A stretch of DNA of 64,000 nucleotides from JABMQF01 sp964563755 (lineage in GTDB: Archaea; Nanobdellota; Nanobdellia; Woesearchaeales; UBA11576): contig CAZLYC010000002.1 in assembly GCA_964563755.1 (NCBI GenBank), positions 1-64,000 on the forward strand, in the 5' to 3' direction. The translations under genes and the position numbers were made by a program. The notes under the pieces are model-generated. The model saw nothing but the letters and a program-made list of their open reading frames with translations. It did no database searches and had not been told where the DNA came from. Positions 10,286 to 17,658 of this stretch are shown piece by piece. How positions within the stretch are numbered: position 1 is the stretch's first letter; every line of letters begins with the position of its first letter.

Positions 10286-10660
10286 TCATATAACTCTTAC
10301 CTCTTCTCCTATTATGCCTACATATTCCTTATTCTCGCTAACCTTGCCTCTTATCTGGACAAAATCACCTTCATTTAGGACAGGAGCCTTTCCAAAGAGC
10401 ACGACTGATGCCATTTCATCCTTCTGTATCCTCAGGAATGTTGTGCTGTTTTTCTGGCTGACATCAACTACAGTTCCTGTGACAATGACTGTCTGGTCTA
10501 TTGAGTTTTCCAGTTTGCCCAGCATAGATTCATTGACTTCTATACCGCGTGAAAGGAAGAAGAGCAGTACTATGCCTATAATGCATATCGCTAGTGCTAG
10601 CTTAAGCAGGATTTTCTCGCGCATAAATATTCTGTAAGCAGAATCAGTATGATAAGTCAT
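10286..10660 (-). CDS. Membrane-anchored OB-fold protein
   Basis: 124 residues from the ATG at 10660. A TATA-like GTATACAAA is centred about 27 bases upstream (10681–10693), implying a leaderless start; longer readings begin inside the promoter. One membrane helix (LALAICIIGIVLLFFL, about 18–34) is followed by an OB-fold. The strands TVIVTGTVVDVSQ, TFLRIQ, ASVVLFG and GDFVQIRGKVSE are in the tRNA_anti/ExoVII-like order. In archaea such proteins are seen as predicted nucleic-acid-binding or surface OB domains. The ligand is unknown. Confidence 0.7.
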   Translation of the reverse strand: MTYHTDSAYRIFMREKILLKLALAICIIGIVLLFFLSRGIEVNESMLGKLENSIDQTVIVTGTVVDVSQKNSTTFLRIQKDEMASVVLFGKAPVLNEGDFVQIRGKVSENKEYVGIIGEEVRVI

Positions 10661-10785
10661 ATTCTCTCGCATCCGTAACGTTTTGTATACTTTTGAAATT
10701 GTTGCAGAGACATCGTAATCATTGCGCAAATCTTGGATAGAAGTGTAAATTAGACGTATCAAGCAGGTTGATTTCAAAAGCAAGA

Positions 10786-10794
10786 TTTATAAAA
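10786..10794 (+). promoter_or_regulatory. TATA box of the 10817 lipoprotein gene
   Basis: TTTATAAAA is centred 26–27 bases before the ATG at 10817. It fixes that ATG as a leaderless start rather than the upstream TTG at 10805. Confidence 0.65.
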
Positions 10795-10816
10795 AAGGAC
10801 TTGCTTGCTTCCTTAT

Positions 10817-11893
10817 ATGGAAAGAAAAGAGGTACGCTTAATCATTCTAGCATTATTTCTCTGTTCAGCAGCGCTTCTTGCAGGATGCGCCAAAAAGACA
10901 GATATGACAGACTGCTCTTCACCTAATGTAACATTGAATGGTAGCTGCTGTTTAGACAAGAACAGCAATTCTGTATGTGACATTACAGAGTCAGGTCTTT
11001 GCGGAAATGAAAAGTGCGAGGAAAGCGAGAACTGCACAACTTGCTGGAAGGATTGCGGTGCATGCAAAAAGATAATCTACATCTATGTGCCGAGGAACTT
11101 CACTCTTTCAGAACTTACTTATGACCTGAACACAGCATTCCGTGATGGGATAAGGTTTAGGCGTGACATCTTGAATATCAACAATGTGACAGATTTCCTG
11201 TATTATGAAGAGCCAGTAACAAGATACTTTGCTGATATACTAGGGGGCAAATACGCGCCAAGATACAACAACAAGGTCGTTGTCCTTAATGATATAATCA
11301 ATGTCAATTACTATGTCAATGATTCTGGGTCTCTGCTGGATTATGTGAACTACACGAACTGGTATCTCATACATCTTACAAGGAACACAGAGACTCTCAG
11401 TTATGAAAACAAAAGGATGACTGGAAAAGCGACAGAGGATTATCCTTCACAGCCCACAGGATATGACAAGGAGTACAGATATAAGGAGTGGGAGTTCAGG
11501 AACTTCACGAAGAGTGAAAACATCCTGCTGAACAACATAACCTCTGTCAAGGAGAATGTCATTGAGTCAGTGTATGCGAGCATAGATACTTATGGCGTGA
11601 CTTACATGACACAAAGGATTGAAGACAGGATTGACAAAGATACTTCAAGATTCCTAGAGGACCATAGGACAATCGAAGAACGCAGGCTTAGCTACATGCA
11701 CACGATGAACGTGAGATGTGCGCGTAATCTAGTAGTTACACTGTATAATTATGAATATAACATAAACAATAACCTAATCGATTCAGTTCATGTCCTTGAA
11801 CAGGTGAACATCAACAGGCAGAAGCTGCTTAGGGATGTAGAAAAGATAGAGACAGTATGCAAGAAGTATTCTGACAAGATTTTCATATATTGA
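10817..11893 (+). CDS. Surface lipoprotein with Cys-rich motif
   Basis: 358 residues. The signal ends LLAGC (Cys about 24). The next 70 residues are Cys-rich, with the pattern CGNEKCEESENCTTCWKDC, which is the short 'CGN-x-CE-x2-ENC-x2-C-x3-C' module frequent in DPANN surface proteins. The remainder (about 90–358) is a helical, Tyr/Asn-rich domain with many N-x-S/T sites (for example NNVT, NFT, NIT), so glycosylation outside the cell is possible. No enzyme motif was recognised. It is transcribed away from the minus-strand lipoprotein group. Its stop lies 22 bases before structured element B. Confidence 0.75.
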   Translation: MERKEVRLIILALFLCSAALLAGCAKKTDMTDCSSPNVTLNGSCCLDKNSNSVCDITESGLCGNEKCEESENCTTCWKDCGACKKIIYIYVPRNFTLSELTYDLNTAFRDGIRFRRDILNINNVTDFLYYEEPVTRYFADILGGKYAPRYNNKVVVLNDIINVNYYVNDSGSLLDYVNYTNWYLIHLTRNTETLSYENKRMTGKATEDYPSQPTGYDKEYRYKEWEFRNFTKSENILLNNITSVKENVIESVYASIDTYGVTYMTQRIEDRIDKDTSRFLEDHRTIEERRLSYMHTMNVRCARNLVVTLYNYEYNINNNLIDSVHVLEQVNINRQKLLRDVEKIETVCKKYSDKIFIY

Positions 11894-11914
11894 ATTCTAT
11901 GATTAATAACATAA

Positions 11915-12008
11915 CCAGCACCACCTAGCGAGCTGACAGGGTGCACACAAGATACAACTAAACTCGATTAGGTAATAGAAAGAGCTTACGGAGCGAGCGT
12001 GGTGCTGG
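11915..12008 (+). ncRNA. Structured intergenic element, copy B
   Basis: 94-nt element between two convergent genes. The outer stem is CCAGCACCAC (11915–11924) with GTGGTGCTGG (11999–12008), 10 perfect pairs. It keeps the CTA bulge and the two GCGAGC blocks (11928 and 11993) seen in copies A and C. The outer stem sequence differs from the other copies at several positions while staying fully paired. The interior is the most diverged of the three. A convergent-gene location rules out a simple leader role for this copy. Confidence 0.6.
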
Positions 12009-12012
12009 CAAA

Positions 12013-12639
12013 TCACTTCAATATCTTTCCAGTCTCGCAGTACCACATGTAAAGGTCGAGCTCTGCGAGGTTCATTCCTGATGCCTTGGCAACATCACGC
12101 AGGACTTGCTCTATCTCCAGATACCTTGCAGGAGTTATTGTCTTGGGCTTTTTTATCAGGCCATAGCCCTCGAGAAAATCTATTATGTGGAAATCTATGA
12201 TTGCATAATCCTCAAAACCGATGTTCCGCAGGAAATGGCTTGCCTCCTTATATCCGAGTCCCTTTATGTTATCGACAACCCATTTACGTCTTGCGTCATG
12301 GTCTTTGAATGAGACTATCCTCTCTTTGATGTCTTTAGCATGCTTCCTAGCTTCAAGGATATATTTTGCGCGTGTGTTCGGGAATCTGTGTCCTAGTTTT
12401 TTTAGTTCCATCGCAAGCTCTTTCTCAGACAGTTTGAGAAAACCGTCTCCGATCGCTTTCTGTATCCTTATCCCGCCTAGAGCGTTGTAGTTTGCAGTGA
12501 GTATGCAGAAGCATGCTTCGCTGAATATGCTGTTTCCCGTTCCTCTGCCGACTATCTTAAACTCTGCAAGTCTCTTCTCGACCTGCTTTTTCACATTTCC
12601 TCCTCTCACGTTTGAGAGGCATGCAAGGACTCTTTTCAT
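12013..12639 (-). CDS. 8-oxoguanine DNA glycosylase/AP lyase, Ogg2 type
   Basis: 208 residues. Strong family blocks are present: FCILTANYNALGGIRIQKAIG (about 46–66), LGHRFPN, then the helix-hairpin-helix GLGYKEASHFLRNIGF. In that block the Lys is the expected Schiff-base nucleophile, and the following Asp in YAIIDFHI is the catalytic acid. LDLYMWY-x2-TGKILK is the usual C-terminus. The enzyme removes 8-oxoguanine and nicks the abasic site in base excision repair. An in-frame GTG at about residue 16 is preceded by GAGGAGG and could be the real start. It neighbours the oxidative-stress operon, which suits its job. Confidence 0.92.
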   Translation of the reverse strand: MKRVLACLSNVRGGNVKKQVEKRLAEFKIVGRGTGNSIFSEACFCILTANYNALGGIRIQKAIGDGFLKLSEKELAMELKKLGHRFPNTRAKYILEARKHAKDIKERIVSFKDHDARRKWVVDNIKGLGYKEASHFLRNIGFEDYAIIDFHIIDFLEGYGLIKKPKTITPARYLEIEQVLRDVAKASGMNLAELDLYMWYCETGKILK

Positions 12640-12673
12640 TTTGGGTTGAATGCTTGATTAAAAAAAGAAAGTA

Positions 12674-13048
12674 TTATGCCTTCCATAGGCCGTGCAGGTT
12701 GCAGAATTCTCTTGCTGAAACTTTCTCTGCTTTAACATTGAATTCTGCTTCAGGCTTGTCTCCGGGCTTAAGGTATTTTCTATAGATTCTTCCATCCGCA
12801 ATGAGCTCTATCCATTCTATGTAGTGTTTCTCTTCCATAGGATGAGCTACGCTTCCTATCTTCACCTTGAATCCTGTCTTTGTTTTTTCAATTACAGGTA
12901 CGTGTTTTTCTGTTGAAGCGTCTGTTGTGTTCTCTTTTTGCAGCTGCATCGGCTGTCCGCAGCAGACAAGTGTTCCACCGCCAGCGTGGACAACTTCAAC
13001 TATGTTGCCGCACACATTGCATTTGTATACTTGATTGAGTTCTGTCAT
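12674..13048 (-). CDS. dfx: Superoxide reductase (desulfoferrodoxin, 2Fe type)
   Basis: 124 residues, a class I desulfoferrodoxin. The N-terminal desulforedoxin-like iron site is CNVCG plus VCCGQPM (Cys about 10, 13, 29, 30). The catalytic domain follows with EKHVPVIE, GSVAHPMEEKHYI and the C-terminal CNLHGLW, which together supply the four His and one Cys of the active iron. It reduces superoxide to peroxide without making oxygen, as expected in an anaerobe or microaerophile. It is the last gene of the redox operon; peroxide it makes can be removed by the peroxiredoxin of the same operon. Confidence 0.96.
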   Translation of the reverse strand: MTELNQVYKCNVCGNIVEVVHAGGGTLVCCGQPMQLQKENTTDASTEKHVPVIEKTKTGFKVKIGSVAHPMEEKHYIEWIELIADGRIYRKYLKPGDKPEAEFNVKAEKVSAREFCNLHGLWKA

Positions 13049-13078
13049 TTTATTGCACCTTCCTTTATTTTGAACCGT

Positions 13079-13993
13079 TTAGTCCGGCATATAATCCTGA
13101 TTTGCTATATATCTTGCAGCCTTGAGGAGCGCCATGCACCCTTGTCCTGCAGCTATGACATACTGGTATTCATGGCCTGATGCGCAGTCTCCTGCAGCAA
13201 AGACTCCTGGAACATTTGTGTATGTGTGGCAATCCACATCTATGTGGCCGTGGTCATCCATTTTTACAAATCCTTTGAACAGTTCAGTGTTGGGCACGCG
13301 GCCTATCTCGATTATGACTCCCCGGACATCAAGCTTCTTTTCTTTGCCATCCTGCTCATAAACAAGTCCCGTGACAAACTTGTCGCCGGTTATCTCTTTT
13401 GTCTTCGCATTGAATATGACTTCTACTTTCTGGTTTTTCTTTACCGCTTCTATCAGGTATTCATGCGCGTTGAATTTATCCTCAAGAACCAGGAGATATG
13501 TTTTCGACACTATATTCTTTAGGAAGTCTACAGCTTCCAGAGCAGCGTTTCCTCCGCCAATCACAGCAACAGCCTTTCCTGCGAACAGTGGCCCATCGCA
13601 TATTGAGCAGTATGCAACGCCTTTATTGGCGAATTTTATCTCACCAGGCACATTGAGTTTTCTTGCTCTTGCGCCGGTCGCGATTATCACTGTCTTGGTG
13701 TCATAATTCGCCTTGTTCGTGGTTACCTTGAATCCTTTCGAAGACTTGCTGACAGCAGTCACTGTCTCAGTATCCACTTTGACTCCGTTGAACTTCATCT
13801 GTTTTTCAAGAGTATCGCTGAAATCTGCTCCAGTCGTTTTGACTATACCAGGATAGTTCAGGACCTCACCGCTTACCATGAACTGCCCGCCGAAATCAGA
13901 TGATATTATCTTGAAATCCATCCTTTTTCTCGAAGCGTAGATTGCGGCAGTGAGTCCTGCTATTCCTGCGCCTATTATTATCGTGTCATGCAT
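13079..13993 (-). CDS. trxB: Thioredoxin reductase
   Basis: 304 residues. The FAD site is GAGIAGLTAA at residue 8. The redox-active CSICDG (about 133–136, a CxxC with Ser-Ile instead of the common Ala-Thr) is followed by the NAD(P)H site GGGNAALEAVDFL (about 151). The C-terminal FAD motif is GVFAAGDCASG. It is full length for the low-molecular-weight class. It probably reduces the glutaredoxin-like protein encoded 21 bases upstream, which in turn feeds the peroxiredoxin. The last residues DYMPD are where family members usually end. Confidence 0.95.
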   Translation of the reverse strand: MHDTIIIGAGIAGLTAAIYASRKRMDFKIISSDFGGQFMVSGEVLNYPGIVKTTGADFSDTLEKQMKFNGVKVDTETVTAVSKSSKGFKVTTNKANYDTKTVIIATGARARKLNVPGEIKFANKGVAYCSICDGPLFAGKAVAVIGGGNAALEAVDFLKNIVSKTYLLVLEDKFNAHEYLIEAVKKNQKVEVIFNAKTKEITGDKFVTGLVYEQDGKEKKLDVRGVIIEIGRVPNTELFKGFVKMDDHGHIDVDCHTYTNVPGVFAAGDCASGHEYQYVIAAGQGCMALLKAARYIANQDYMPD

Positions 13994-14014
13994 CGTTTCA
14001 CTTCGTAATTTGTT

Positions 14015-14257
14015 TCATTTTTTGACTTTCTTAAGTTCAGCATCAATTGCATCCTTGTCAAAACCCACTATCATCTTTCCGTTTATCTCCATTTGTGGAA
14101 CGCCCATCTGGCCTGATTTTTCTATCATTTCAGAAGCAGCATCCTGATCTTCGCCAACATCCACATCATCGAAATCTACCTTCTTCTCTTTAAGATATGC
14201 CTTGAGCTTTATGCACCAAGGGCAGGTAGATGTAGAGTATACTTTTATTTTTGCCAT
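14015..14257 (-). CDS. Glutaredoxin-like / NrdH-type thioredoxin-fold protein
   Basis: 80 residues from the ATG at 14257, set by GGAGGT 8 bases upstream; a TTG reading five codons longer would place the ribosome binding site inside the gene. The fold is thioredoxin-like: YSTSTCPWCIKLKAYL gives the CPWC active site. The cis-Pro loop is GVPQMEING and the GF/D motif is VGFDKDAID. Lacking an obvious glutathione system, such archaeal proteins are usually reduced by thioredoxin reductase, encoded next to it. It is the likely electron donor to the peroxiredoxin. Confidence 0.92.
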   Translation of the reverse strand: MAKIKVYSTSTCPWCIKLKAYLKEKKVDFDDVDVGEDQDAASEMIEKSGQMGVPQMEINGKMIVGFDKDAIDAELKKVKK

Positions 14258-14291
14258 CTTATTTACCTCCAAACTAAAATCAATTTGTCTT

Positions 14292-14858
14292 TTATATCTT
14301 TCCTACCAGGTTGATGCCTGGTTTTAGCGTCTTTGCTCCCGGCTTCCAGTTCATAGGGCATACGTTTCCCTTATTTTTCCTGACAAAATCTGCAGCCTGT
14401 ATCTTTCTTATTATTTCGTCGGTGTTCCTCCCTATGTTGTTGTCATGGAACTCAAAAGCCTTCAACACTCCATCTGGGTCGATGATAAATGTCGCACGGA
14501 GCGATAGTCCTTCCTGGTCTATCAATGTTCCATATGCGTTGCATACCCTTCTTGCAGGGTCAGCGAGCATCGGGAACTCTATATTCTTTATTGTTTCAGA
14601 ATTGTCGTGCCAGGCTTTATGCACGAATGCTGTGTCTGTGCTAACACTGATTATTTCAGCACCCAGTGCCTTAAATTTGGCATAGTTTGCCGCAAGGTCG
14701 CCAAGTTCAGTCGGGCAGACAAAAGTGAAGTCTGCAGGGTAGAAGAACAAAACGACCCATTTTCCCTTGTAGTCAGACAGGCTTATCTTCTTTATCTCAT
14801 CTCCCTTGACATACGCGTCTTCCGTGAAGTCAGGGGCTTTTTCATTTATTTTTATCAT
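14292..14858 (-). CDS. Peroxiredoxin (AhpC/Prx1-like)
   Basis: 188 residues from the ATG at 14858, preceded by GAGGTG. The peroxidatic Cys is in DFTFVCPTEL (Cys about 49). A C-terminal resolving Cys is in GNVCPMNW (about 167). A conserved Arg lies in SLRATFIIDP. It reduces hydrogen peroxide and alkyl peroxides. The extra NAYGTLIDQEGLSLRA block and PAxxWKPG tail are typical of archaeal two-Cys AhpC-like enzymes. It sits between the small Cys-rich gene and the glutaredoxin-like gene in the Fur/PerR-regulated operon. Confidence 0.95.
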   Translation of the reverse strand: MIKINEKAPDFTEDAYVKGDEIKKISLSDYKGKWVVLFFYPADFTFVCPTELGDLAANYAKFKALGAEIISVSTDTAFVHKAWHDNSETIKNIEFPMLADPARRVCNAYGTLIDQEGLSLRATFIIDPDGVLKAFEFHDNNIGRNTDEIIRKIQAADFVRKNKGNVCPMNWKPGAKTLKPGINLVGKI

Positions 14859-14897
14859 GATGAACACCTCATAATATACCAATCAACAGATTGGTTT

Positions 14898-15038
14898 TCA
14901 ATTCTTTGCGTCTTTTAGCAGATCATGCTCTATCTGCTCAACTATATCGCAGTCCAAGCATTCGTCGACATATTTTTTATGCTTGTACTTGCACTTGCCT
15001 TCATGGCAAACTACTGGTTCTGTCACGTGTCCTGTCAT
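14898..15038 (-). CDS. Small Cys-rich protein of the redox operon
   Basis: 46 residues from the ATG at 15038, with GGGGTGA upstream; the longer in-frame reading to 15113 overlaps the regulator gene and lacks a site. The four Cys lie in VVCHEGKCKY and ECLDCD, a C-x4-C ... C-x2-C layout that could bind zinc or iron or shuttle disulfides. The acidic helix VEQIEHDLL ends the protein. It lies between the Fur/PerR-type regulator and the peroxiredoxin, so it is presumably co-regulated. No family was recognised. Confidence 0.7.
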   Translation of the reverse strand: MTGHVTEPVVCHEGKCKYKHKKYVDECLDCDIVEQIEHDLLKDAKN

Positions 15039-15087
15039 GTTTATCACCCCACAGGTAAATTGCACGCATCGTACTGATGCTCTTTGC

Positions 15088-15483
15088 CTACCTGCAAGAT
15101 TTGCAGACGCCACGGACGATTATGTTTATGCACTCGAGTTCGAATCCCTTAAGCTTCATCTTTGATGATGCGCATTCAATGATCTCTTCATTTGGAACAT
15201 CTATTATCTTGCCGCATCTCCTGCAAACGCAGTGTACATGGTGGCACATGTGCGCGTCAAAACGGAACTCTCCGTCTATCTCCAGCTTGATTATTTCACC
15301 AAGCTCAGCGAGAAGGTTCAGGTTCCTATATACGGTTGCAAGACTTATCGCAGGAAGGTCTTTCTTTACAGCAGCATAGACCATCTCAGCAGTAGGATGC
15401 GTCCTTACGCCCTTGAGGTAATCAAGTATTTTTAGGCGTTGGCTTGTGTTTCTCGTCGAACTGTGTTTCTTATCGATAATCAT
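15088..15483 (-). CDS. Fur-family regulator (PerR/Fur type)
   Basis: 131 residues. The winged helix is residues 10–75 with HPTAEMVY and SLATVYRNLNLL (the recognition helix signature of Fur proteins). The metal-binding C-terminal half has HMCHHVHCVCRRCG and a final CKSC, which provide two CxxC structural zinc pairs and the regulatory His cluster. Its position at the head of a peroxide/superoxide defence operon argues for a PerR-like sensor. A TATA box 28 bases upstream implies a leaderless message. A Fur-box-like palindrome covers the start codon, so it probably represses its own operon. Confidence 0.93.
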   Translation of the reverse strand: MIIDKKHSSTRNTSQRLKILDYLKGVRTHPTAEMVYAAVKKDLPAISLATVYRNLNLLAELGEIIKLEIDGEFRFDAHMCHHVHCVCRRCGKIIDVPNEEIIECASSKMKLKGFELECINIIVRGVCKSCR

Positions 15484-15487
15484 TATC
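15475..15487. promoter_or_regulatory. Fur/PerR-type operator over the regulator start codon
   Basis: GATAATCATTATC is a perfect 6-1-6 palindrome identical to the core of the classical Fur box. It overlaps the ATG (15481–15483) and the predicted transcription start. Binding there would block initiation, giving feedback control of the redox operon. The palindrome is seen directly; binding is inference from the family. Confidence 0.75.
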
Positions 15488-15505
15488 AGTTGAGAAGCAT
15501 TACTA

Positions 15506-15514
15506 GTATATAAA
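15506..15514 (-). promoter_or_regulatory. TATA box of the redox operon
   Basis: TTTATATAC on the minus strand is centred about 28 bases before the start codon at 15483, giving a leaderless first gene. Confidence 0.6.
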
Positions 15515-15564
15515 CTTTATGCATTTTAGGCAAATAACAAAAAATAGAATCTAAAAACGAGTGC

Positions 15565-15924
15565 TCAAAGGCAACAGTTCGCACAGTCAGAATTCTTGCA
15601 TTGCTTATTCGTGATTTTCCATTTAAGGGCCCATTTCTTTATGTCCTGTATCACAGATATGAACTCCTCGCCGCTTGGAGAAAGGGAATAGTGGCAGGCG
15701 ACAGGGAATTTAGAAGAATCTATCTTTTTCTTTACAAGACCTTCCTTCTCAAGCTCTCTTAGCCGTAATGCTAGGATCTTAGGAGTTATACCAGGAAGTG
15801 AATTCTTGATTTCAGAATATCTCTTTGGAACGGATCCTTCTCTATAAAGCTCAAGCAATACAAGTAGAGTCCATCTGCGTCCGATGAAGTCAGCGGTGCG
15901 GTATATGGTGCAATGGTCATCCAT
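15565..15924 (-). CDS. HxlR-family transcriptional regulator
   Basis: 119 residues. The winged-helix block has the HxlR signature: IGRRWTLLVLLELYREG, RYSEIKNSLPGITPKILALRLRELE and YSLSPSGEEF. The C-terminus is unusual: CKNSDCANCCL adds four Cys that could sense redox state or metal. A TATA box (about 15948–15956, minus strand) fits a leaderless start at 15924. It is divergent from the cupin gene, and palindromic sequence lies between them, so it probably controls itself and the cupin/ferredoxin genes. Confidence 0.9.
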   Translation of the reverse strand: MDDHCTIYRTADFIGRRWTLLVLLELYREGSVPKRYSEIKNSLPGITPKILALRLRELEKEGLVKKKIDSSKFPVACHYSLSPSGEEFISVIQDIKKWALKWKITNKQCKNSDCANCCL

Positions 15925-15957
15925 AGTATACTTCAGGAAACTCGCAGGTATTTATAT

Positions 15958-15976
15958 TAGTATCGTTTTTATACTA
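15958..15976. promoter_or_regulatory. Putative HxlR operator
   Basis: TAGTAT and ATACTA form perfect 6-bp inverted arms around a 7-base spacer, in the 100-bp gap between the divergent HxlR and cupin genes. A related half-site AGTATC with TATACC follows at about 15977–15993. The location next to both promoters suggests the regulator binds here. Confidence 0.5.
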
Positions 15977-16026
15977 AGTATCTTTTTTATACCTAATTAT
16001 CATTAAAATCGATGAAGGTGGGCACT

Positions 16027-16326
16027 ATGAAGACCGAGCACGAATTAAAAAGGATGATTGAATATCCTAAAGAAGGTATACTAAGCAAGGATATAAACAA
16101 AGGAAAGACTGATGTGACTCTTTTTTGCATGTCAAAAGGGACAAAGATATCTGACCACACTTCGACAAGGGACGCTATCGTCTACGTGATGGAAGGCGAA
16201 GGTATATTCAGGCTGAAAGAAAAAGACATCAAGATGAATGAAGGTAAGCTGATCATTATGAAACCAGGAGAGGTCCATTCGCTCTCTGCGAAGAAAGACA
16301 CTTCATTCGTACTTATTCTCTCATGA
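16027..16326 (+). CDS. Small cupin-domain protein
   Basis: 99 residues from the ATG at 16027, which has AAGGTGG upstream; an ATG five codons earlier has no such site. It is a single cupin barrel: motif 1 is around ISDHTSTRDAIVYVMEGEG and motif 2 around IMKPGEVHSLSA. The first motif retains one His (DH) and the second one His (VH), so metal binding may be partial. Such stand-alone cupins bind small ligands or act as isomerases or dioxygenases; the function is not predictable here. It is divergent from HxlR and ends 17 bases before the ferredoxin gene. Confidence 0.85.
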   Translation: MKTEHELKRMIEYPKEGILSKDINKGKTDVTLFCMSKGTKISDHTSTRDAIVYVMEGEGIFRLKEKDIKMNEGKLIIMKPGEVHSLSAKKDTSFVLILS

Positions 16327-16343
16327 TTGAAAGGAGGGTCAAG

Positions 16344-17114
16344 ATGGTCAAAAGAAAGATAGTTGAGATTGATGAGGATAAATGCAACGGCTGCGGCCTT
16401 TGTGTGCCTAACTGCCACGAGGGAGCAATACAGATAATTGACGGTAAAGCAAGGCTTGTCAACGAAGTATATTGTGATGGTCTCGGTAACTGTCTTGGTC
16501 ATTGCCCACAGGATGCGATAACAATTGTCGAACGTGATGTCAAGGATTTTGATTTCAAGAAGACAAACCAACACCTGAAGAAGATAGGTAAAACACAGCT
16601 TACGGAAGACCCATTAAAGAGTATGAAGAGCAAAGACGCTCATAAGACAGCATCAAATACTCTTCCGTGCGGCTGCCCTGGTTCAGCAATGAGAGATATA
16701 CAGCCAAAACAGAATTCAAAAGATAGCAATAGTTCTCCTGAGCTGGAATCTGAGCTTCGCCAATGGCCGGTCCAGCTCAACCTCCTTCCGCCTAACGCAA
16801 GGTTTTTTGAGAATGCGGATGTGCTTATCGCTGCAGACTGCGTAGCTTTTGCATGCCCGAATTTCCATCCAAAGCTGTTGAAAGGTAAATCTCTTGCGAT
16901 AGGCTGTCCAAAGCTTGATGACATAAGCGCATACAAAGAGAAAATCAAATCTATGATAGAATTGTGTGATCCTAACACCATAACCGTCGCGATAATGGAA
17001 GTACCATGCTGCGGAGGGCTTTACTCAGCAGTAGAAGAGGCGCTTGAGGAGTCCGGCAAGAGGATAACCCTGAAAAGATTAGTTGTCGGCATTGACGGAA
17101 GCCTACGCAAGTGA
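16344..17114 (+). CDS. Two-cluster ferredoxin-like iron-sulfur protein
   Basis: 256 residues from the ATG at 16344 (GGAGG 8 bases upstream). Residues 13–65 form a 2[4Fe-4S] ferredoxin domain with CNGCGLCVPNC and CDGLGNCLGHCP. The second half (about 95–256) has more conserved Cys: LPCGCPGS, ADCVAFACPNFH, IGCPKLDD and VPCCGG. It belongs to a conserved anaerobe family annotated only as 4Fe-4S binding proteins, in which the C-terminal part may hold another cluster. It is probably an electron carrier or redox enzyme subunit working with the thioredoxin-reductase-like and hemerythrin genes nearby. Precise function unknown. Confidence 0.85.
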   Translation: MVKRKIVEIDEDKCNGCGLCVPNCHEGAIQIIDGKARLVNEVYCDGLGNCLGHCPQDAITIVERDVKDFDFKKTNQHLKKIGKTQLTEDPLKSMKSKDAHKTASNTLPCGCPGSAMRDIQPKQNSKDSNSSPELESELRQWPVQLNLLPPNARFFENADVLIAADCVAFACPNFHPKLLKGKSLAIGCPKLDDISAYKEKIKSMIELCDPNTITVAIMEVPCCGGLYSAVEEALEESGKRITLKRLVVGIDGSLRK

Positions 17115-17183
17115 CTGTTTGCAGTTTATAAATATGATAAGAAATATATACTGCCTGACTATAGGTACTGACGAGGTGATAAA

Positions 17184-17408
17184 ATGAAAAAAATATTGAT
17201 TCTTCCGTTTTTAATAGCGTTATCAAGCACAGCAGTACTTGCGCAGTATGGCATGATGGGCAATTACGACGGCTACGGGATGATGGGAGGCTTAGGATTC
17301 TTTGGTGCGGCACTGTTGGGGCTGGTATATCTAGCAATAGCATCTTTGGTTTTTTCAACAGTGTTTTGGCTGACGCACAACTGGCTGGTCAAGGAAAAGA
17401 AAAGGTGA
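17184..17408 (+). CDS. Small Met/Gly-rich membrane protein
   Basis: 74 residues. A cleavable signal (about 1–20, ending VLAQ) is followed by an exported YGMMGNYDGYGMMGG segment, one membrane helix (about 43–66) and a basic tail (KEKKR). The exported Met-rich stretch could bind copper or other soft metals. That would fit the cupredoxin and YHS-permease nearby, but it is inference. GAGGTGATAAA precedes the ATG. The stop codon overlaps the likely GTG start of the next gene. Confidence 0.7.
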   Translation: MKKILILPFLIALSSTAVLAQYGMMGNYDGYGMMGGLGFFGAALLGLVYLAIASLVFSTVFWLTHNWLVKEKKR

Positions 17409-17632
17409 TTTGTTTGCTTGAAAGCATAACTTATTATCAGATTCTCGGTAAACCATTGATGATGTATGGAGGCACATTGACCCTCATTTCCCTGTTGTTC
17501 ACGACGACAATATCTATTTTGAACAAGAAAGGGATACACAAGATTCCATTCGAATGGCATCCTAGGATGGCAGTAATCACAATCAGTCTAGCATTGATAC
17601 ATGGTATCTTAGGTTTGCTCGCATTTTTTTAG
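17405..17632 (+). CDS. Small polytopic membrane protein with conserved His
   Basis: About 75 residues. The start is taken as the GTG at 17405 overlapping the previous stop; a TTG at 17414 is also possible. Two to three hydrophobic segments are visible (PLMMYGGTLTLISLLFTTT and ITISLALIHGILGLLAFF), separated by a short loop FEWHPRMA. The His in the loop and the His inside the last helix recall small b-type cytochromes (b561/DUF4405-like). The similarity is weak. It is tightly coupled to the Met-rich protein upstream, so the pair may form one membrane unit. Confidence 0.6.
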   Translation: MICLLESITYYQILGKPLMMYGGTLTLISLLFTTTISILNKKGIHKIPFEWHPRMAVITISLALIHGILGLLAFF

Positions 17633-17658
17633 TACTGGTGCGCATGTGAGGTAGGAAC

